The notes under the pieces: generated by a model | What the model saw: the letters and a program-made list of their open reading frames with translations, nothing else | Database searches by the model: none | Told to the model about the DNA's origin: nothing | Translations under genes and position numbers: made by a program | In this document: piece after piece, positions 1 to 8,017 of the stretch | Layout: each line of letters opens with the position of its first letter | Numbering within the stretch: position 1 is the first letter of the stretch | Assembly (NCBI RefSeq): GCF_900142565.1 | Contig: NZ_FRBH01000003.1 | Span: 62,001 to 126,000 of the forward strand | DNA length: 64,000 nucleotides | Direction: 5' to 3' | Source: Chishuiella changwenlii | GTDB lineage: Bacteria > Bacteroidota > Bacteroidia > Flavobacteriales > Weeksellaceae

Positions 1-61
1 ATATTAAACCTGCTAATGCACAGATAATTAATAGACCAATTAATGAAGGATTTTTTTTCAT
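1..61 (-). CDS. N-terminus of an unidentified protein, cut by the window edge
   Basis: A minus-strand reading frame starts with ATG at 61-59 and runs off the left edge. The 20 visible residues begin MKKNPSLIG and continue as a hydrophobic stretch, so they look like a signal peptide or first membrane segment. The gene would be divergent from the FabH-like gene at 184. Too little is present to name a function. Confidence 0.45.
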   Translation of the reverse strand, partial: MKKNPSLIGLLIICALAGLI

Positions 62-138
62 GGCGCTAAATTAATTATACTTTATCAATTTCGGTATGAG
101 TTATTACATTTTTTTATTTACTATTTTAATGAAATGTG

Positions 139-146
139 TAACTTTG
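139..146 (+). promoter_or_regulatory. Bacteroidota-type -7 promoter element for the fabH-like/aroC pair
   Basis: TAACTTTG matches the TAnnTTTG consensus and lies 38 bp before the ATG at 184. No clear TTG is seen at the -33 position, so the call rests on the -7 box and its placement. Confidence 0.5.
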
Positions 147-183
147 TCGACTATTATTTTTATTAAAGCTGAACAATATTAAT

Positions 184-1260
184 ATGATAAATTCTGTAAT
201 TACAGGTTCTGGTCATTACCTACCAAATAAAATTGTTACTAATGAACATTTTATAAATCACGAATTTTTTGATGATAATGGAAATCGTCTCGAAAAAACT
301 GGTGAAGAGATTATTCAGAAATTTGAAGAAATTACAGAAATTAGAGAGAGAAGATATGTAGAAGATGATTTATTAAATTCTGATATAGCTACTGAAGCCG
401 CAAAAATTGCAATTGAAAAAGCAGGTATTAATCCAGAAGAGTTAGATTATATTATCTCGGCTCATAATTTTGGAGACATAGACCCTGTTGGTCGTCAGGT
501 AGATATTATGCCTTCTATTTCTGCGAAGATTAAACATAACTTAGGAATTAACAACTTAAAATGTAAACCATACGATATGACGTTTGGTTGTCCTGGTTGG
601 ATAGAATCTTTAATCTTAGCACATCAATTTATTCAAAGTAAAATAGCAAAAAAGATATTGGTTGTTGGTTCCGATACATTATCGCGTGCAGTAGATCCAC
701 ACGATCGTTCTGCTATGATTTTTGCTGACGGTGCAGGTGCCGTTGTTTTAGAAGCAAAAGAAGATGATGTACAATACGGAATTATTAATCATGCAACATT
801 ATCTTATACAGGAGATGAGTTGGCTTATTTAGTAAATGGACGATCTATTAATCCAGATTATGTTGGTTCTGTGAAGAATATTAATATGAAAGGTCGTAAA
901 GTTTACGAATTCGTATTAAAAAATGTTCCACCAGCAATTAAAGAATTATTAGAAGATTCTTCTTTAGATATTACCGATATTAATAAGATATTATTGCACC
1001 AAGCCAATGCAAAAATGGATCATGCAATGATACAACGCTTGTATAAATTATATGGTACAACGGCGCCAGAGAACATAGATCCTATGACGGTGCAGTTTTT
1101 AGGAAATACATCTGTTGCAACAGTACCTACAATGTTTAATCTTATTCAAGAAAATAGCTTAGCACCACATCAATTTCATCAGAATGATAAAATTATCATG
1201 GCTTCTGTTGGAGCAACAATGAATGTGAATGCTGTAATTTACCAATTTCCTAATCAATAA
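184..1260 (+). CDS. 3-oxoacyl-ACP synthase III family protein (FabH-like)
   Basis: Thiolase-fold condensing enzyme of 358 residues, somewhat longer than classical FabH. FabH enzymes join an acyl-CoA starter to malonyl-ACP in the cytoplasm. The Cys-His-Asn triad is visible: C136 in FGCPGW, H272 in LLHQAN and N308 in LGNTS. The GAGAVVLEA segment in the middle is also typical of the fold. The stop lies 6 bp before aroC, so the two are probably co-transcribed. Whether this is the housekeeping FabH or a paralogue for a special lipid or polyketide starter cannot be decided from sequence alone, so no symbol is given. Confidence 0.85.
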   Translation: MINSVITGSGHYLPNKIVTNEHFINHEFFDDNGNRLEKTGEEIIQKFEEITEIRERRYVEDDLLNSDIATEAAKIAIEKAGINPEELDYIISAHNFGDIDPVGRQVDIMPSISAKIKHNLGINNLKCKPYDMTFGCPGWIESLILAHQFIQSKIAKKILVVGSDTLSRAVDPHDRSAMIFADGAGAVVLEAKEDDVQYGIINHATLSYTGDELAYLVNGRSINPDYVGSVKNINMKGRKVYEFVLKNVPPAIKELLEDSSLDITDINKILLHQANAKMDHAMIQRLYKLYGTTAPENIDPMTVQFLGNTSVATVPTMFNLIQENSLAPHQFHQNDKIIMASVGATMNVNAVIYQFPNQ

Positions 1261-1266
1261 ATAAAC

Positions 1267-2325
1267 ATGAATACTTTCGGAAGATTATTTAAAATTTCAA
1301 CATTTGGCGAAAGTCATGGACCATCTTTAGGTGGTGTTATAGATGGAGTGCCAAGTGGAATAGAATTAGATTTTGATTGGATACAAGCTCAATTAGATCG
1401 TCGTAAACCAGGACAATCTGCTATTGTAACACAAAGAAAAGAACCAGATACAGTACAATTCCTTTCTGGAATATTCGAAGGAAAAACAACTGGAGCATCA
1501 ATCGGATTTGTTATTCCGAACGATAATCAAAAGTCACACGATTACGATCATATCAAAGGTGTTTTTCGTCCTTCACATGCCGATTTTACTTACGAAACTA
1601 AATATGGTGTTCGCGATTATAAAGGAGGAGGAAGAACTTCTGCTCGCGAAACTGTGAATTGGGTAGTAGGTGGAGCTGTTGCAAAACATATTATTCCTTC
1701 TATTAATATCACAGCTTATGTAAGTGGAGTAGGAGAGTTAAAATTATCATCAGATTATTCATCATTAGATTTTTCTAAAATAGAAGAAACTGCAGTTCGT
1801 TGTCCAGATATGGATATGGCAGAAAAAATGATAAATAAAATAAAAGATATAAGAAAAGAAGGTGACACTATTGGTGGGGAAGTAACTTGTGTTATACAAA
1901 ATGTTCCGATCGGTTTAGGAGAACCTATTTTTGATAAATTACATGCACGTTTAGGACAAGCAATGTTATCTATAAATGCAGTAAAAGGTTTTGAATACGG
2001 AGAAGGTTTTGCTTCTACATCTATGAAAGGATCTGAAATGAATGATCAGTTTAATCCAGATGGAACAACAAAAACTAATTTCTCTGGCGGAATACAAGGT
2101 GGAATATCGAACGGAATGGATATTTATTTTAAAGTAGCTTTTAAACCAGTTGCAACATTAATGCAAGAACAAACAACATTAAATGCTGAAGGTGAAATGG
2201 TAGAAATGGTAGGTAAAGGTCGTCACGATCCTTGTGTTGTACCAAGAGCCGTTCCTATTGTAGAAAGTTTAGCTGCAATGGTTTTAGCTGATATGGTGCT
2301 ATTACAACGAACTAGAACAATTTAG
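1267..2325 (+). CDS. aroC: chorismate synthase
   Basis: Converts 5-enolpyruvylshikimate-3-phosphate to chorismate with reduced FMN, the last common step to aromatic amino acids and folate. The 352 residues are the usual length. Family motifs are present at both ends: the N-terminal [18 protein letters not shown] (residues about 14-31) and the C-terminal [16 protein letters not shown]. The internal [10 protein letters not shown] segment also fits. The start is 6 bp after the FabH-like gene, and a strong terminator follows, so it closes the operon. Confidence 0.97.
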   Translation: MNTFGRLFKISTFGESHGPSLGGVIDGVPSGIELDFDWIQAQLDRRKPGQSAIVTQRKEPDTVQFLSGIFEGKTTGASIGFVIPNDNQKSHDYDHIKGVFRPSHADFTYETKYGVRDYKGGGRTSARETVNWVVGGAVAKHIIPSINITAYVSGVGELKLSSDYSSLDFSKIEETAVRCPDMDMAEKMINKIKDIRKEGDTIGGEVTCVIQNVPIGLGEPIFDKLHARLGQAMLSINAVKGFEYGEGFASTSMKGSEMNDQFNPDGTTKTNFSGGIQGGISNGMDIYFKVAFKPVATLMQEQTTLNAEGEMVEMVGKGRHDPCVVPRAVPIVESLAAMVLADMVLLQRTRTI

Positions 2326-2395
2326 TTTAGAGACAAGATTTAAGACTTTCAGATATAATGTTTTTATGTGTTAAAGTTTAAAAATAAAAAATTTC

Positions 2396-2431
2396 AAAGC
2401 CTGTTTAAATTTATTTAAATGGGCTTTTTTT
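2396..2431 (+). terminator. rho-independent terminator after aroC
   Basis: An AAGCCTGTTTAAAT arm pairs with ATTTAAATGGGCTT (two weak positions), followed by a run of seven T. It lies 70 bp beyond the aroC stop. Confidence 0.75.
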
Positions 2432-2448
2432 GTTGCTGGAAGTTAGAA

Positions 2449-2476
2449 AGCTAGAAGCTAGAAGCTAGAAGCTAGA
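2449..2476. repeat. heptanucleotide tandem repeat (AGCTAGA x4)
   Basis: Four exact copies of AGCTAGA, flanked by degenerate units such as AGTTAGA and AATTAGA. A second heptamer array (CTAACCT) lies at 58245-58277, also in non-coding DNA beside interspersed repeats. Confidence 0.8.
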
Positions 2477-2503
2477 AATTAGAGTTTAGAGGTTCTGATT
2501 CTT

Positions 2504-2794
2504 GAGTCTTGTCATGTTGAGCCTGTCGAAACATCTTTGATTATTATCACGATTGTCAAGCTGAATTCATTTTGTTTAGTATTTAGAAATTGGAAATTCG
2601 AGATTAGTTTTTAAGCAATCTTAAATTTTGTCAGATAGAGTGTTTTTTGAAAAAAAATGTATCGAAATCTTAGACAAAATACTTAATAAACAGTCTTAAT
2701 TCTCGATACAAAATTCTATCGAATTCCACTCGAATTGACAGTTTATTGTAGATTCCGAATGTCAAGTCTTGTCATGTTGAGCCTGTCGAAACAT
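2504..2794. repeat. intergenic repeat cluster with a 30-bp direct repeat
   Basis: A 30-bp stretch containing GTCATGTTGAGCCTGTCGAA occurs at 2505-2534 and again, identical, at 2765-2794. Between them TGTATCGA (2658-2665) and TCGATACA (2703-2710) form an inverted pair, followed by CGAATTCCACTCGAA-type sequence. The same TCTCGATACA/CACTCGAA words recur at 58096-58217, so this is an interspersed non-coding repeat family. No gene is seen between the aroC terminator and the terminator at 2805. Confidence 0.75.
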
Positions 2795-2804
2795 TTATCA
2801 AGAA

Positions 2805-2851
2805 AAAATGCGTTTCAAATAAACTAAATAATTTATCGTGAAACGCATTTT
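2805..2851 (-). terminator. terminator for the TPR gene
   Basis: AAAATGCGTTTCA pairs perfectly with TGAAACGCATTTT across a 21-nt loop, 26 bp beyond the stop of the minus-strand TPR gene. Confidence 0.65.
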
Positions 2852-2876
2852 ATATATCAAAATTTATATTAAAAAA

Positions 2877-3623
2877 TTAATTCTCGTATTGTGCAAGTTT
2901 TTCAGCAGCTAAGTAAAATTCTGGATTAATTTGTAATGCTTTTTTAAACTCTACGATAGCTTCATCTTTATTACCTAATTTCTCTAAGATAGAACCCTTA
3001 TTAAAGTACGTTAAGTAATGATTAGGGTTTAACTCGATAGAATGATTAAAATCTGCTAAAGCGTTCTCTAAATCGTTTAAAACAAAGTAAGTGTTTCCTC
3101 TGTTGTAATATGACAAGAAATGAGGTTTCATTTCGATCACTTTAGAATAATCCTGAATAGCTTTATCAAACTCTTTTAATTGATCGTAACAAAAAGCACG
3201 ATTATGGTAACAAGATTCGTAATCTGGATTTATTTCTAATGCCTTATTAAAGTTTTCTATCGCTTCATGGTATTGATTTAAATTCATTAATACATACCCT
3301 TTTTGATGATAAGCCACAAAACTATTCGGATCAATTTCGATCACTTTATCAAAGTTTTCTGCAGCTTTTGTAGGATTGTATTGATTAAAATTTGCCATTC
3401 CTTTATAAAAATAAAAGTTAGGATTCGTAGAATCTAAATCTATAGCTTTATCAAAATCCTTTATAGCATCAGTATTTTGTTTCATGTAATACTGGCATAA
3501 TCCACGACCAAAGTATGAATTAGCCACCTCTATTTGGCGTTTAATTGATAATGTGAAACAATCAATCGCTTTTCTATATTGACCTTTGCGGAGATAAACA
3601 CTCCCATCCTCGTAAAAACTCAT
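2877..3623 (-). CDS. tetratricopeptide repeat protein
   Basis: A 248-residue protein made almost wholly of about seven TPR units of 34 residues, with the usual spacing of W/Y, G, Y and A positions (for example AYHQKGYVLMNLNQYHEAIE and CYHNRAFCYDQLKEFDKAIQ). There is no signal peptide or membrane segment, so it should be a cytoplasmic scaffold. TPR proteins mediate protein-protein contacts; no partner is evident. It stands alone, convergent with aroC and divergent from the epimerase gene. Confidence 0.85.
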   Translation of the reverse strand: MSFYEDGSVYLRKGQYRKAIDCFTLSIKRQIEVANSYFGRGLCQYYMKQNTDAIKDFDKAIDLDSTNPNFYFYKGMANFNQYNPTKAAENFDKVIEIDPNSFVAYHQKGYVLMNLNQYHEAIENFNKALEINPDYESCYHNRAFCYDQLKEFDKAIQDYSKVIEMKPHFLSYYNRGNTYFVLNDLENALADFNHSIELNPNHYLTYFNKGSILEKLGNKDEAIVEFKKALQINPEFYLAAEKLAQYEN

Positions 3624-3701
3624 AGGTCAATATTACAACAAACTCTTTAATTTTTAAATATAAAAAAAGAGAAAAGTTTATCTTTACTCAAAAGAAAATA
3701 A

Positions 3702-4100
3702 ATGAAGATAGAACATATTGGGATAGCTGTAAAAGATTTAGGGATTTCGAATGATTTATTTGAAAAATTATTGGGTAAATCTCCTTATAAAGAAGAGGTG
3801 GTAGACACGGAAGGCGTACGTACTTCTTTCTTCGAAATAGGAGAATCTAAGATAGAATTAGTCGGTTCTGAAAAAAAAGATTCAGCAATTGAAAAATTTT
3901 TAGAAAAAAATAGGGAAGGAATTCATCATATAGCTTTTGGTGTAGAAAATTTAGAAGTAGAAATTGAACGACTTAAAAATGAGGGATTTATTTTTATAAA
4001 CGAAACTCCAAAGTTGGGAGCAGACAATAAGCGAATCGTATTTTTACACCCAAAAACTACCAATGGAGTGCTAATAGAGCTATGCGAAGATGTAAAATAA
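3702..4100 (+). CDS. mce: methylmalonyl-CoA epimerase
   Basis: Small glyoxalase/VOC-fold metalloenzyme (132 residues) that interconverts R- and S-methylmalonyl-CoA in the propionyl-CoA/succinyl-CoA route. The paired beta-alpha-beta repeats are clear. Likely metal ligands are the His in KIEHIGIAV near the N-terminus, the His in HHIAFGVENL (about residue 75) and the Glu in VLIELCE near the C-terminus. It is monocistronic here. A TATCTTTA box at 3679-3686 is a weak candidate promoter. Confidence 0.88.
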   Translation: MKIEHIGIAVKDLGISNDLFEKLLGKSPYKEEVVDTEGVRTSFFEIGESKIELVGSEKKDSAIEKFLEKNREGIHHIAFGVENLEVEIERLKNEGFIFINETPKLGADNKRIVFLHPKTTNGVLIELCEDVK

Positions 4101-4177
4101 TTTTGTAGTTAAAAAAAATAGCTTTAATATTGCATTCGATTTCGGAGGAAAATAACTTTAATTTTACTTAGAAATTT

Positions 4178-4251
4178 GGTCCTATAACTCAGTTGGTTAG
4201 AGTAGCTGACTCATAATCAGCAAGTCCTTGGTTCGAGCCCAAGTGGGACCA
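4178..4251 (+). tRNA. tRNA with anticodon CAT (Met or Ile2), copy 1
   Basis: A 74-nt cloverleaf. The acceptor GGTCCTA pairs with TGGGACC, the anticodon stem GCTGA/TCAGC encloses loop CTCATAA, and the T arm is CTTGGTTCGAGCCCAAG. No CCA is encoded. CAT may be elongator Met or lysidine-modified Ile2; I cannot separate these by eye. Confidence 0.93.
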
Positions 4252-4281
4252 CAAATTTTGAAATAAGAGATTTATCTCTCC

Positions 4282-4355
4282 GGTCCTATAACTCAGTTGG
4301 TTAGAGTAGCTGACTCATAATCAGCAAGTCCTTGGTTCGAGCCCAAGTGGGACCA
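4282..4355 (+). tRNA. tRNA with anticodon CAT (Met or Ile2), copy 2, the integration target
   Basis: Identical to the copy 30 bp upstream over all 74 nt. Its 3' half is repeated at 31700-31743, which marks this gene as the attachment site of the island. The tRNA stays intact because the element carries the same 3' half. Confidence 0.93.
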
Positions 4356-4356
4356 C
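4313..4356 (+). repeat. left attachment repeat (attL)
   Basis: 44 bp covering the anticodon loop to the 3' end of tRNA copy 2, identical to 31700-31743. The same 44 bp is also in tRNA copy 1 (4209-4252). Confidence 0.88.
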
Positions 4357-4369
4357 TTTATTGAAAATC

Positions 4370-4402
4370 AGACGTTTACAGTTATGTAAGCGTCTTTTTT
4401 TT
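4370..4402 (+). terminator. terminator just inside the left end of the element
   Basis: AGACGTTTACA pairs with TGTAAGCGTCT (one G-T pair) and is followed by eight T. Supplied by the element, it would end the tRNA transcript after integration. Confidence 0.78.
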
Positions 4403-4519
4403 GACTTCATTTTAATCTATAAGTACAACATTGGTACAACAAATTATCTGATTCAAAGATAGTTATAATTTTCATTTGATTGCATTTTTAGTATATTTAT
4501 AGAAATAATTAAATACTAA

Positions 4520-5209
4520 ATGATGAAAAATACTTTCTATTTATTACATAACTCAATACAATCAACAGAAATCAGATTACAATTCTTTAATAATATAATC
4601 ATCACATTTAAGCATTTAATAAAAAATTATATTTATGTTTTAAGTTTTTCTTATCCTTTGATAATTTTTTATTCATTCTATACTAGTTTATCAAGTCTTA
4701 TTAACATTTATACAGCAATAGCTCTTTCTTCAATTGTTGCTTTTGTTTTTATTATTTTAGTTTCAATTCCGAGCTATTATTTTATAAAAGGTGAAAATCT
4801 ATTTGATTTTGAAAAAATTATTGAAGAATTAAAAAAGGTAAAACCTAGAAAAAAGAAGTATGAGAAGTTAGATGAAAATCAGGTGGAGAAATTAGATAAT
4901 TTATTTGGAAAAGAGGCTAATAATTTTTTTAATACAGCTGAGTATAGTTTTGAAACTTTTAAAAGTTTAATAAATAACATTTTAGAAGATGATTTTGAAA
5001 ATAAAATCTATTTGAATGAAGAAGTGAGTGTTAAAGAATTTGTATCCTTTATTGATGAACTTATATTAATAACGAGGTTTGACTATGTAGATTTATGTAA
5101 AATTTTTCAGTTTTATAAGAAAGGTAAATATTTAGATTTAAATTATGGAACAGTGAAAGTTGAACTTTCAAATTTCAGAAAATTAACTAAAAAAATAATT
5201 AACCAATGA
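4520..5209 (+). CDS. hypothetical protein with two membrane segments
   Basis: 229 residues, function not recognised. Two hydrophobic helices span roughly residues 34-60 and 68-96. A charged, Lys/Glu-rich cytoplasmic-type C-terminal region follows, with acidic patches such as EDDFENK. It is the first gene inside the element, before the HTH gene, and so part of the mobility module by position. Base composition is as AT-rich as the rest of that module. It starts with two adjacent Met codons; the first was used. Confidence 0.6.
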   Translation: MMKNTFYLLHNSIQSTEIRLQFFNNIIITFKHLIKNYIYVLSFSYPLIIFYSFYTSLSSLINIYTAIALSSIVAFVFIILVSIPSYYFIKGENLFDFEKIIEELKKVKPRKKKYEKLDENQVEKLDNLFGKEANNFFNTAEYSFETFKSLINNILEDDFENKIYLNEEVSVKEFVSFIDELILITRFDYVDLCKIFQFYKKGKYLDLNYGTVKVELSNFRKLTKKIINQ

Positions 5210-5283
5210 TATAACTAGTTAATTTTTAAAAAGTTTTAGATTCATATCTTAATAATTTTCGGCATAATTCAAACAAATTTATT

Positions 5284-5583
5284 ATGTCAGAAATTAAATT
5301 ATTACAAGAGCTTCATGAGATGAAGACTCTTATTAAACAAAACTACATTAATGATAAACCGATTCTAACTTCTAAGGAATTGGAGTATTATCTTGGATTT
5401 TCATATTCAACCATTTCAAAACTTACTTCATGTAAATTAATACCATTTAGTAAGCCGACTAATGGTGCTCTTTTCTTTTCTAAAGAAAAAATTCATGAAT
5501 GGATAGATAAACATTCTATTCAGTCTGAAGATGACGCAGAGAAGCTATATCAATCATATAACAAAAAAAGAAAAAGCAAGTAA
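5284..5583 (+). CDS. excisionase-like helix-turn-helix protein
   Basis: 99 residues. After a helical N-terminus, residues about 31-80 (LTSKELEYYLGFSYSTISKL, then a basic wing and EWIDKH) match the MerR-like HTH_17/AlpA/Xis fold. In Bacteroidota integrative elements this type often acts as recombination directionality factor or as regulator of the rep/mob genes. Its place between the left attachment site and the replication genes supports such a role, which remains inference. Confidence 0.7.
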   Translation: MSEIKLLQELHEMKTLIKQNYINDKPILTSKELEYYLGFSYSTISKLTSCKLIPFSKPTNGALFFSKEKIHEWIDKHSIQSEDDAEKLYQSYNKKRKSK

Positions 5584-5600
5584 ATCCCCACTTACTTGCT
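5575..5600 (+). terminator. hairpin at the end of the HTH gene
   Basis: AGCAAGTAA and TTACTTGCT form a 9-bp stem overlapping the stop codon. No T-run follows directly, so it may be an attenuator or an mRNA end-protecting structure and not a full terminator. Confidence 0.4.
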
Positions 5601-5647
5601 CAATTATTTAAAATTATTATTAATCAATAGATTAAAGCACAAATTTA

Positions 5648-6706
5648 ATGTTTTTTTCTATTAAAAATAAATGTTATATGAATTTAGATATAGAAAAAAA
5701 TCTTATTCCAATAAATAAATCAGTCTTCAATATTAGGACATTAAATCAATGTATTCAGGATGGAGCAAAACAACCAGATTTAGAATACATCATAGACCGT
5801 TTAATTGAAGAAGGTATTGGGGTTTATTTTGCAAAGTCAAATCAAGGTAAAACGACTTTAGGTGTTCAAATGTTAGATGATATAGCTTTAGGAAGAAATT
5901 CAATAGCTAATTTAAGGACTAATAAGAGAACATGTTTGTATATCGACTGTGAGATGGATGATAGGCAAATTAAAAATAGATACACAGATAAAGACGGAAA
6001 TCATAAACAATTTAGTGAAAATTTTTATAGAGCAACTCTTACAATTAACATTCTTGAAAAAGATTTTCTTAAAAATTTAATTCAAAGTATTAAAAGGTCA
6101 GTTTTAGAATACAATATAGATTTTTTATTAATAGACAATCTCATGACAATTATTTATGATCTAAATAAACCAAACTTGGTGCTTGAATTTATGTTAGGAT
6201 TAAAAAAACTTAGAGAAGAAACAACAATTTCTATTTTAATAATCGCACATCCAAGAAAAGAGATTGATCTTAATCAGGAAATGGATCAAAATGATATTTT
6301 TGGGAGCAGCTATATAGGTAATTTTCTAGACTATGTAATAGGTATGAGAAGGTCGAGATCAAATCCAAAACAAGTAATTTTACGTTTGTTAAAAACTAGG
6401 ATGGATGAAAATCATTTTAATAGTGAAAACGTATTAGTCCTAGAACTTCAAAATAAGAATGGAATTCCTGTCTTTGAGTTTATAAAATTTGATTCAGAAA
6501 CAAATCATTTAAATAATATTGGAACTGATTTTATTAAATCTGATGAAAAAATGGTATCAGAGCTTGATATCATTAAAAAATGCAAAACATTAGGAATTGC
6601 TAACACAACAATAGCAAAGATCTTAAGCATAAGTGAAAAAACTGTGAGAAATAAATTAAAACTTCTAGAAATAGATTCTCAACAATTAATGCTAAAATCC
6701 GAGTAA
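5648..6706 (+). CDS. RepA-like AAA ATPase with C-terminal helix-turn-helix
   Basis: 352 residues. The Walker A motif AKSNQGKT is at residues 62-69 and a Walker B strand (DFLLIDN) near residue 157, as in hexameric RepA/AAA_25 ATPases of plasmids and integrative elements. The last 45 residues (IIKKCKTLGIANTTIAKILS and following) form a helix-turn-helix. It probably loads or drives replication, or regulates the adjacent inverted-repeat array, which begins inside its last codons. A second Met at residue 11 is an alternative start. Paired downstream with a primase-like gene. Confidence 0.72.
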   Translation: MFFSIKNKCYMNLDIEKNLIPINKSVFNIRTLNQCIQDGAKQPDLEYIIDRLIEEGIGVYFAKSNQGKTTLGVQMLDDIALGRNSIANLRTNKRTCLYIDCEMDDRQIKNRYTDKDGNHKQFSENFYRATLTINILEKDFLKNLIQSIKRSVLEYNIDFLLIDNLMTIIYDLNKPNLVLEFMLGLKKLREETTISILIIAHPRKEIDLNQEMDQNDIFGSSYIGNFLDYVIGMRRSRSNPKQVILRLLKTRMDENHFNSENVLVLELQNKNGIPVFEFIKFDSETNHLNNIGTDFIKSDEKMVSELDIIKKCKTLGIANTTIAKILSISEKTVRNKLKLLEIDSQQLMLKSE

Positions 6707-6914
6707 ATCCGAATTGACTTATTTAAATGTATGTATTAATTATTTATAAATAAGTTAGTTAAGTGTATGTTGTTAACATTCGGATTCGGACACCTCCCTT
6801 TTTTAGGTAAAATTAATCAAGTCCGAATCCGAATATTTTAAATATAACTATAAGGTGTTGTAATTGTGTGTTTTAAATAATTTTAATTAGATAGTAAAAT
6901 CGGATTTACTCGGA
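6698..6914. repeat. nested TCCGA inverted repeats: candidate replication origin or operator
   Basis: Outer arms TCCGAGTAAATCCGA (6698-6712) and its exact reverse complement (6900-6914) enclose inner arms ATTCGGATTCGGAC (6778-6791) and its exact reverse complement (6821-6834). This gives eight TCCGA/TCGGA words in four pairs. The array lies between the RepA-like and primase-like genes and overlaps the end of one and the ribosome-binding region of the other. That arrangement suits iterons of an origin, an autoregulatory operator, or both. Confidence 0.6.
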
Positions 6915-6917
6915 ATT

Positions 6918-7835
6918 ATGAAAGAAAATTTTAAATATAGCTTAGAAAAATACTCAGGATCTAAATCTCGTTTTATCTGTCCAAATTGTAAAGAGAAAGA
7001 ATACACGAGATTTATAAACTCTGAAACTAAAGAGTATTTATCTTATGAATTTGGTCGTTGTAATCGAATTATTAAGTGTGGATATTTTAAATCTCCAACT
7101 CTGGTAAATAATTTCAATTATCAAAAGAATAATGAATTTATAGAACCTAAAATTGAGTATTTAGATAAAAATGTATTTCAATTTTTTGAAAGTACAAATT
7201 TCAAAAATCCACTTTCTATTTTTTTGAAATCATATTTTGATGAAAGTAAAGTAGAAGAAGTTTTGGATTTGTATAAAGTGAAAACTGAAAAAAGAAATGG
7301 AGATTATTTGACAATTTTTCCTCAATTAGATTTTGAATTTTATCTGAGAACAATAAAGAAAATGAAATATAATTTTCAAACAGGTAAACGAAGTAAGAAT
7401 TTTTTTCAATGGTATAATCCTAATAAATCAAATCTTAAACAATGTCTTTTTGGTTTGCATTTATTAAATCATTTTGAATTTAAAAAATCAAAAATTATAA
7501 TCGTTGAATCAGAAAAGACTGCATTGTTAGGAATGTTATATTTTAAAAATAAGTATCTGTTTTTAGCAACAGGAGGATTGATGAATTTGACAAAAGATAA
7601 ATTGAAAACTTTAGAAAATCGTGAAATTATTTTGATGCCTGATTTATCACCAATTGATTCTAAAAACTCAGCATTTGATTATTGGAAAACTAAATCTGAG
7701 AAATTTTCAAATGAATTAAATTGTTCAATTTCTATCTCAAATTTATTGGAAGAAAAAGCCTCAATTCAGCAAAGAAATTTACAACTTGATCTTGGAGATT
7801 TTATAATTGAAGAGTTAAGTAAAAAATCTATTTAG
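6918..7835 (+). CDS. Zn-finger/Toprim-like primase-related protein (DUF6371-like)
   Basis: 305 residues. A zinc-binding region with the pattern CPNC (residues about 21-24) and CNRIIKCGY (about 48-56) opens the protein, as in CHC2-type primases. A Toprim-like core follows: VESEKTALLG (Glu near 194) and EIILMPDLS (Asp near 236). Such proteins accompany RepA-like ATPases in Bacteroidota mobile elements and are thought to prime element replication. The usual DxD of Toprim is replaced by DLS, so catalytic activity is uncertain. Confidence 0.6.
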   Translation: MKENFKYSLEKYSGSKSRFICPNCKEKEYTRFINSETKEYLSYEFGRCNRIIKCGYFKSPTLVNNFNYQKNNEFIEPKIEYLDKNVFQFFESTNFKNPLSIFLKSYFDESKVEEVLDLYKVKTEKRNGDYLTIFPQLDFEFYLRTIKKMKYNFQTGKRSKNFFQWYNPNKSNLKQCLFGLHLLNHFEFKKSKIIIVESEKTALLGMLYFKNKYLFLATGGLMNLTKDKLKTLENREIILMPDLSPIDSKNSAFDYWKTKSEKFSNELNCSISISNLLEEKASIQQRNLQLDLGDFIIEELSKKSI

Positions 7836-7844
7836 TTTAAAAGA

Positions 7845-7967
7845 ATACATATAACGATATGTATTTAAGTTTTATAAAAGATATTATTTAGACGGTTACG
7901 CTTAACTCCTTCTCAAGAAGTTAAGAGCTCATTCGCAACTTTATGTCGTTATCACTTCCATAAAGTT
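7845..7967. other. candidate transfer origin (oriT) upstream of the relaxase
   Basis: Three inverted repeats stand in the 182-bp gap before the MobV gene: ATACATAT/ATATGTAT (7845-7864), CTTAACT/AGTTAAG with an extended imperfect stem (7901-7925), and the perfect AACTTTATG/CATAAAGTT (7937-7967). Mobilizable elements of the MobV family commonly carry oriT just before the relaxase gene. The nick site cannot be placed by eye. Confidence 0.5.
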
Positions 7968-8017
7968 TCTACTTCGCTCTGCGAGGCTATTACAAGAATA
8001 ATTTAATAAATTAAAAA

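Noticed and set aside
2449-2476. Possible CRISPR array
   Set aside because: Units are 7 bp without spacers. No cas genes are present in the window.
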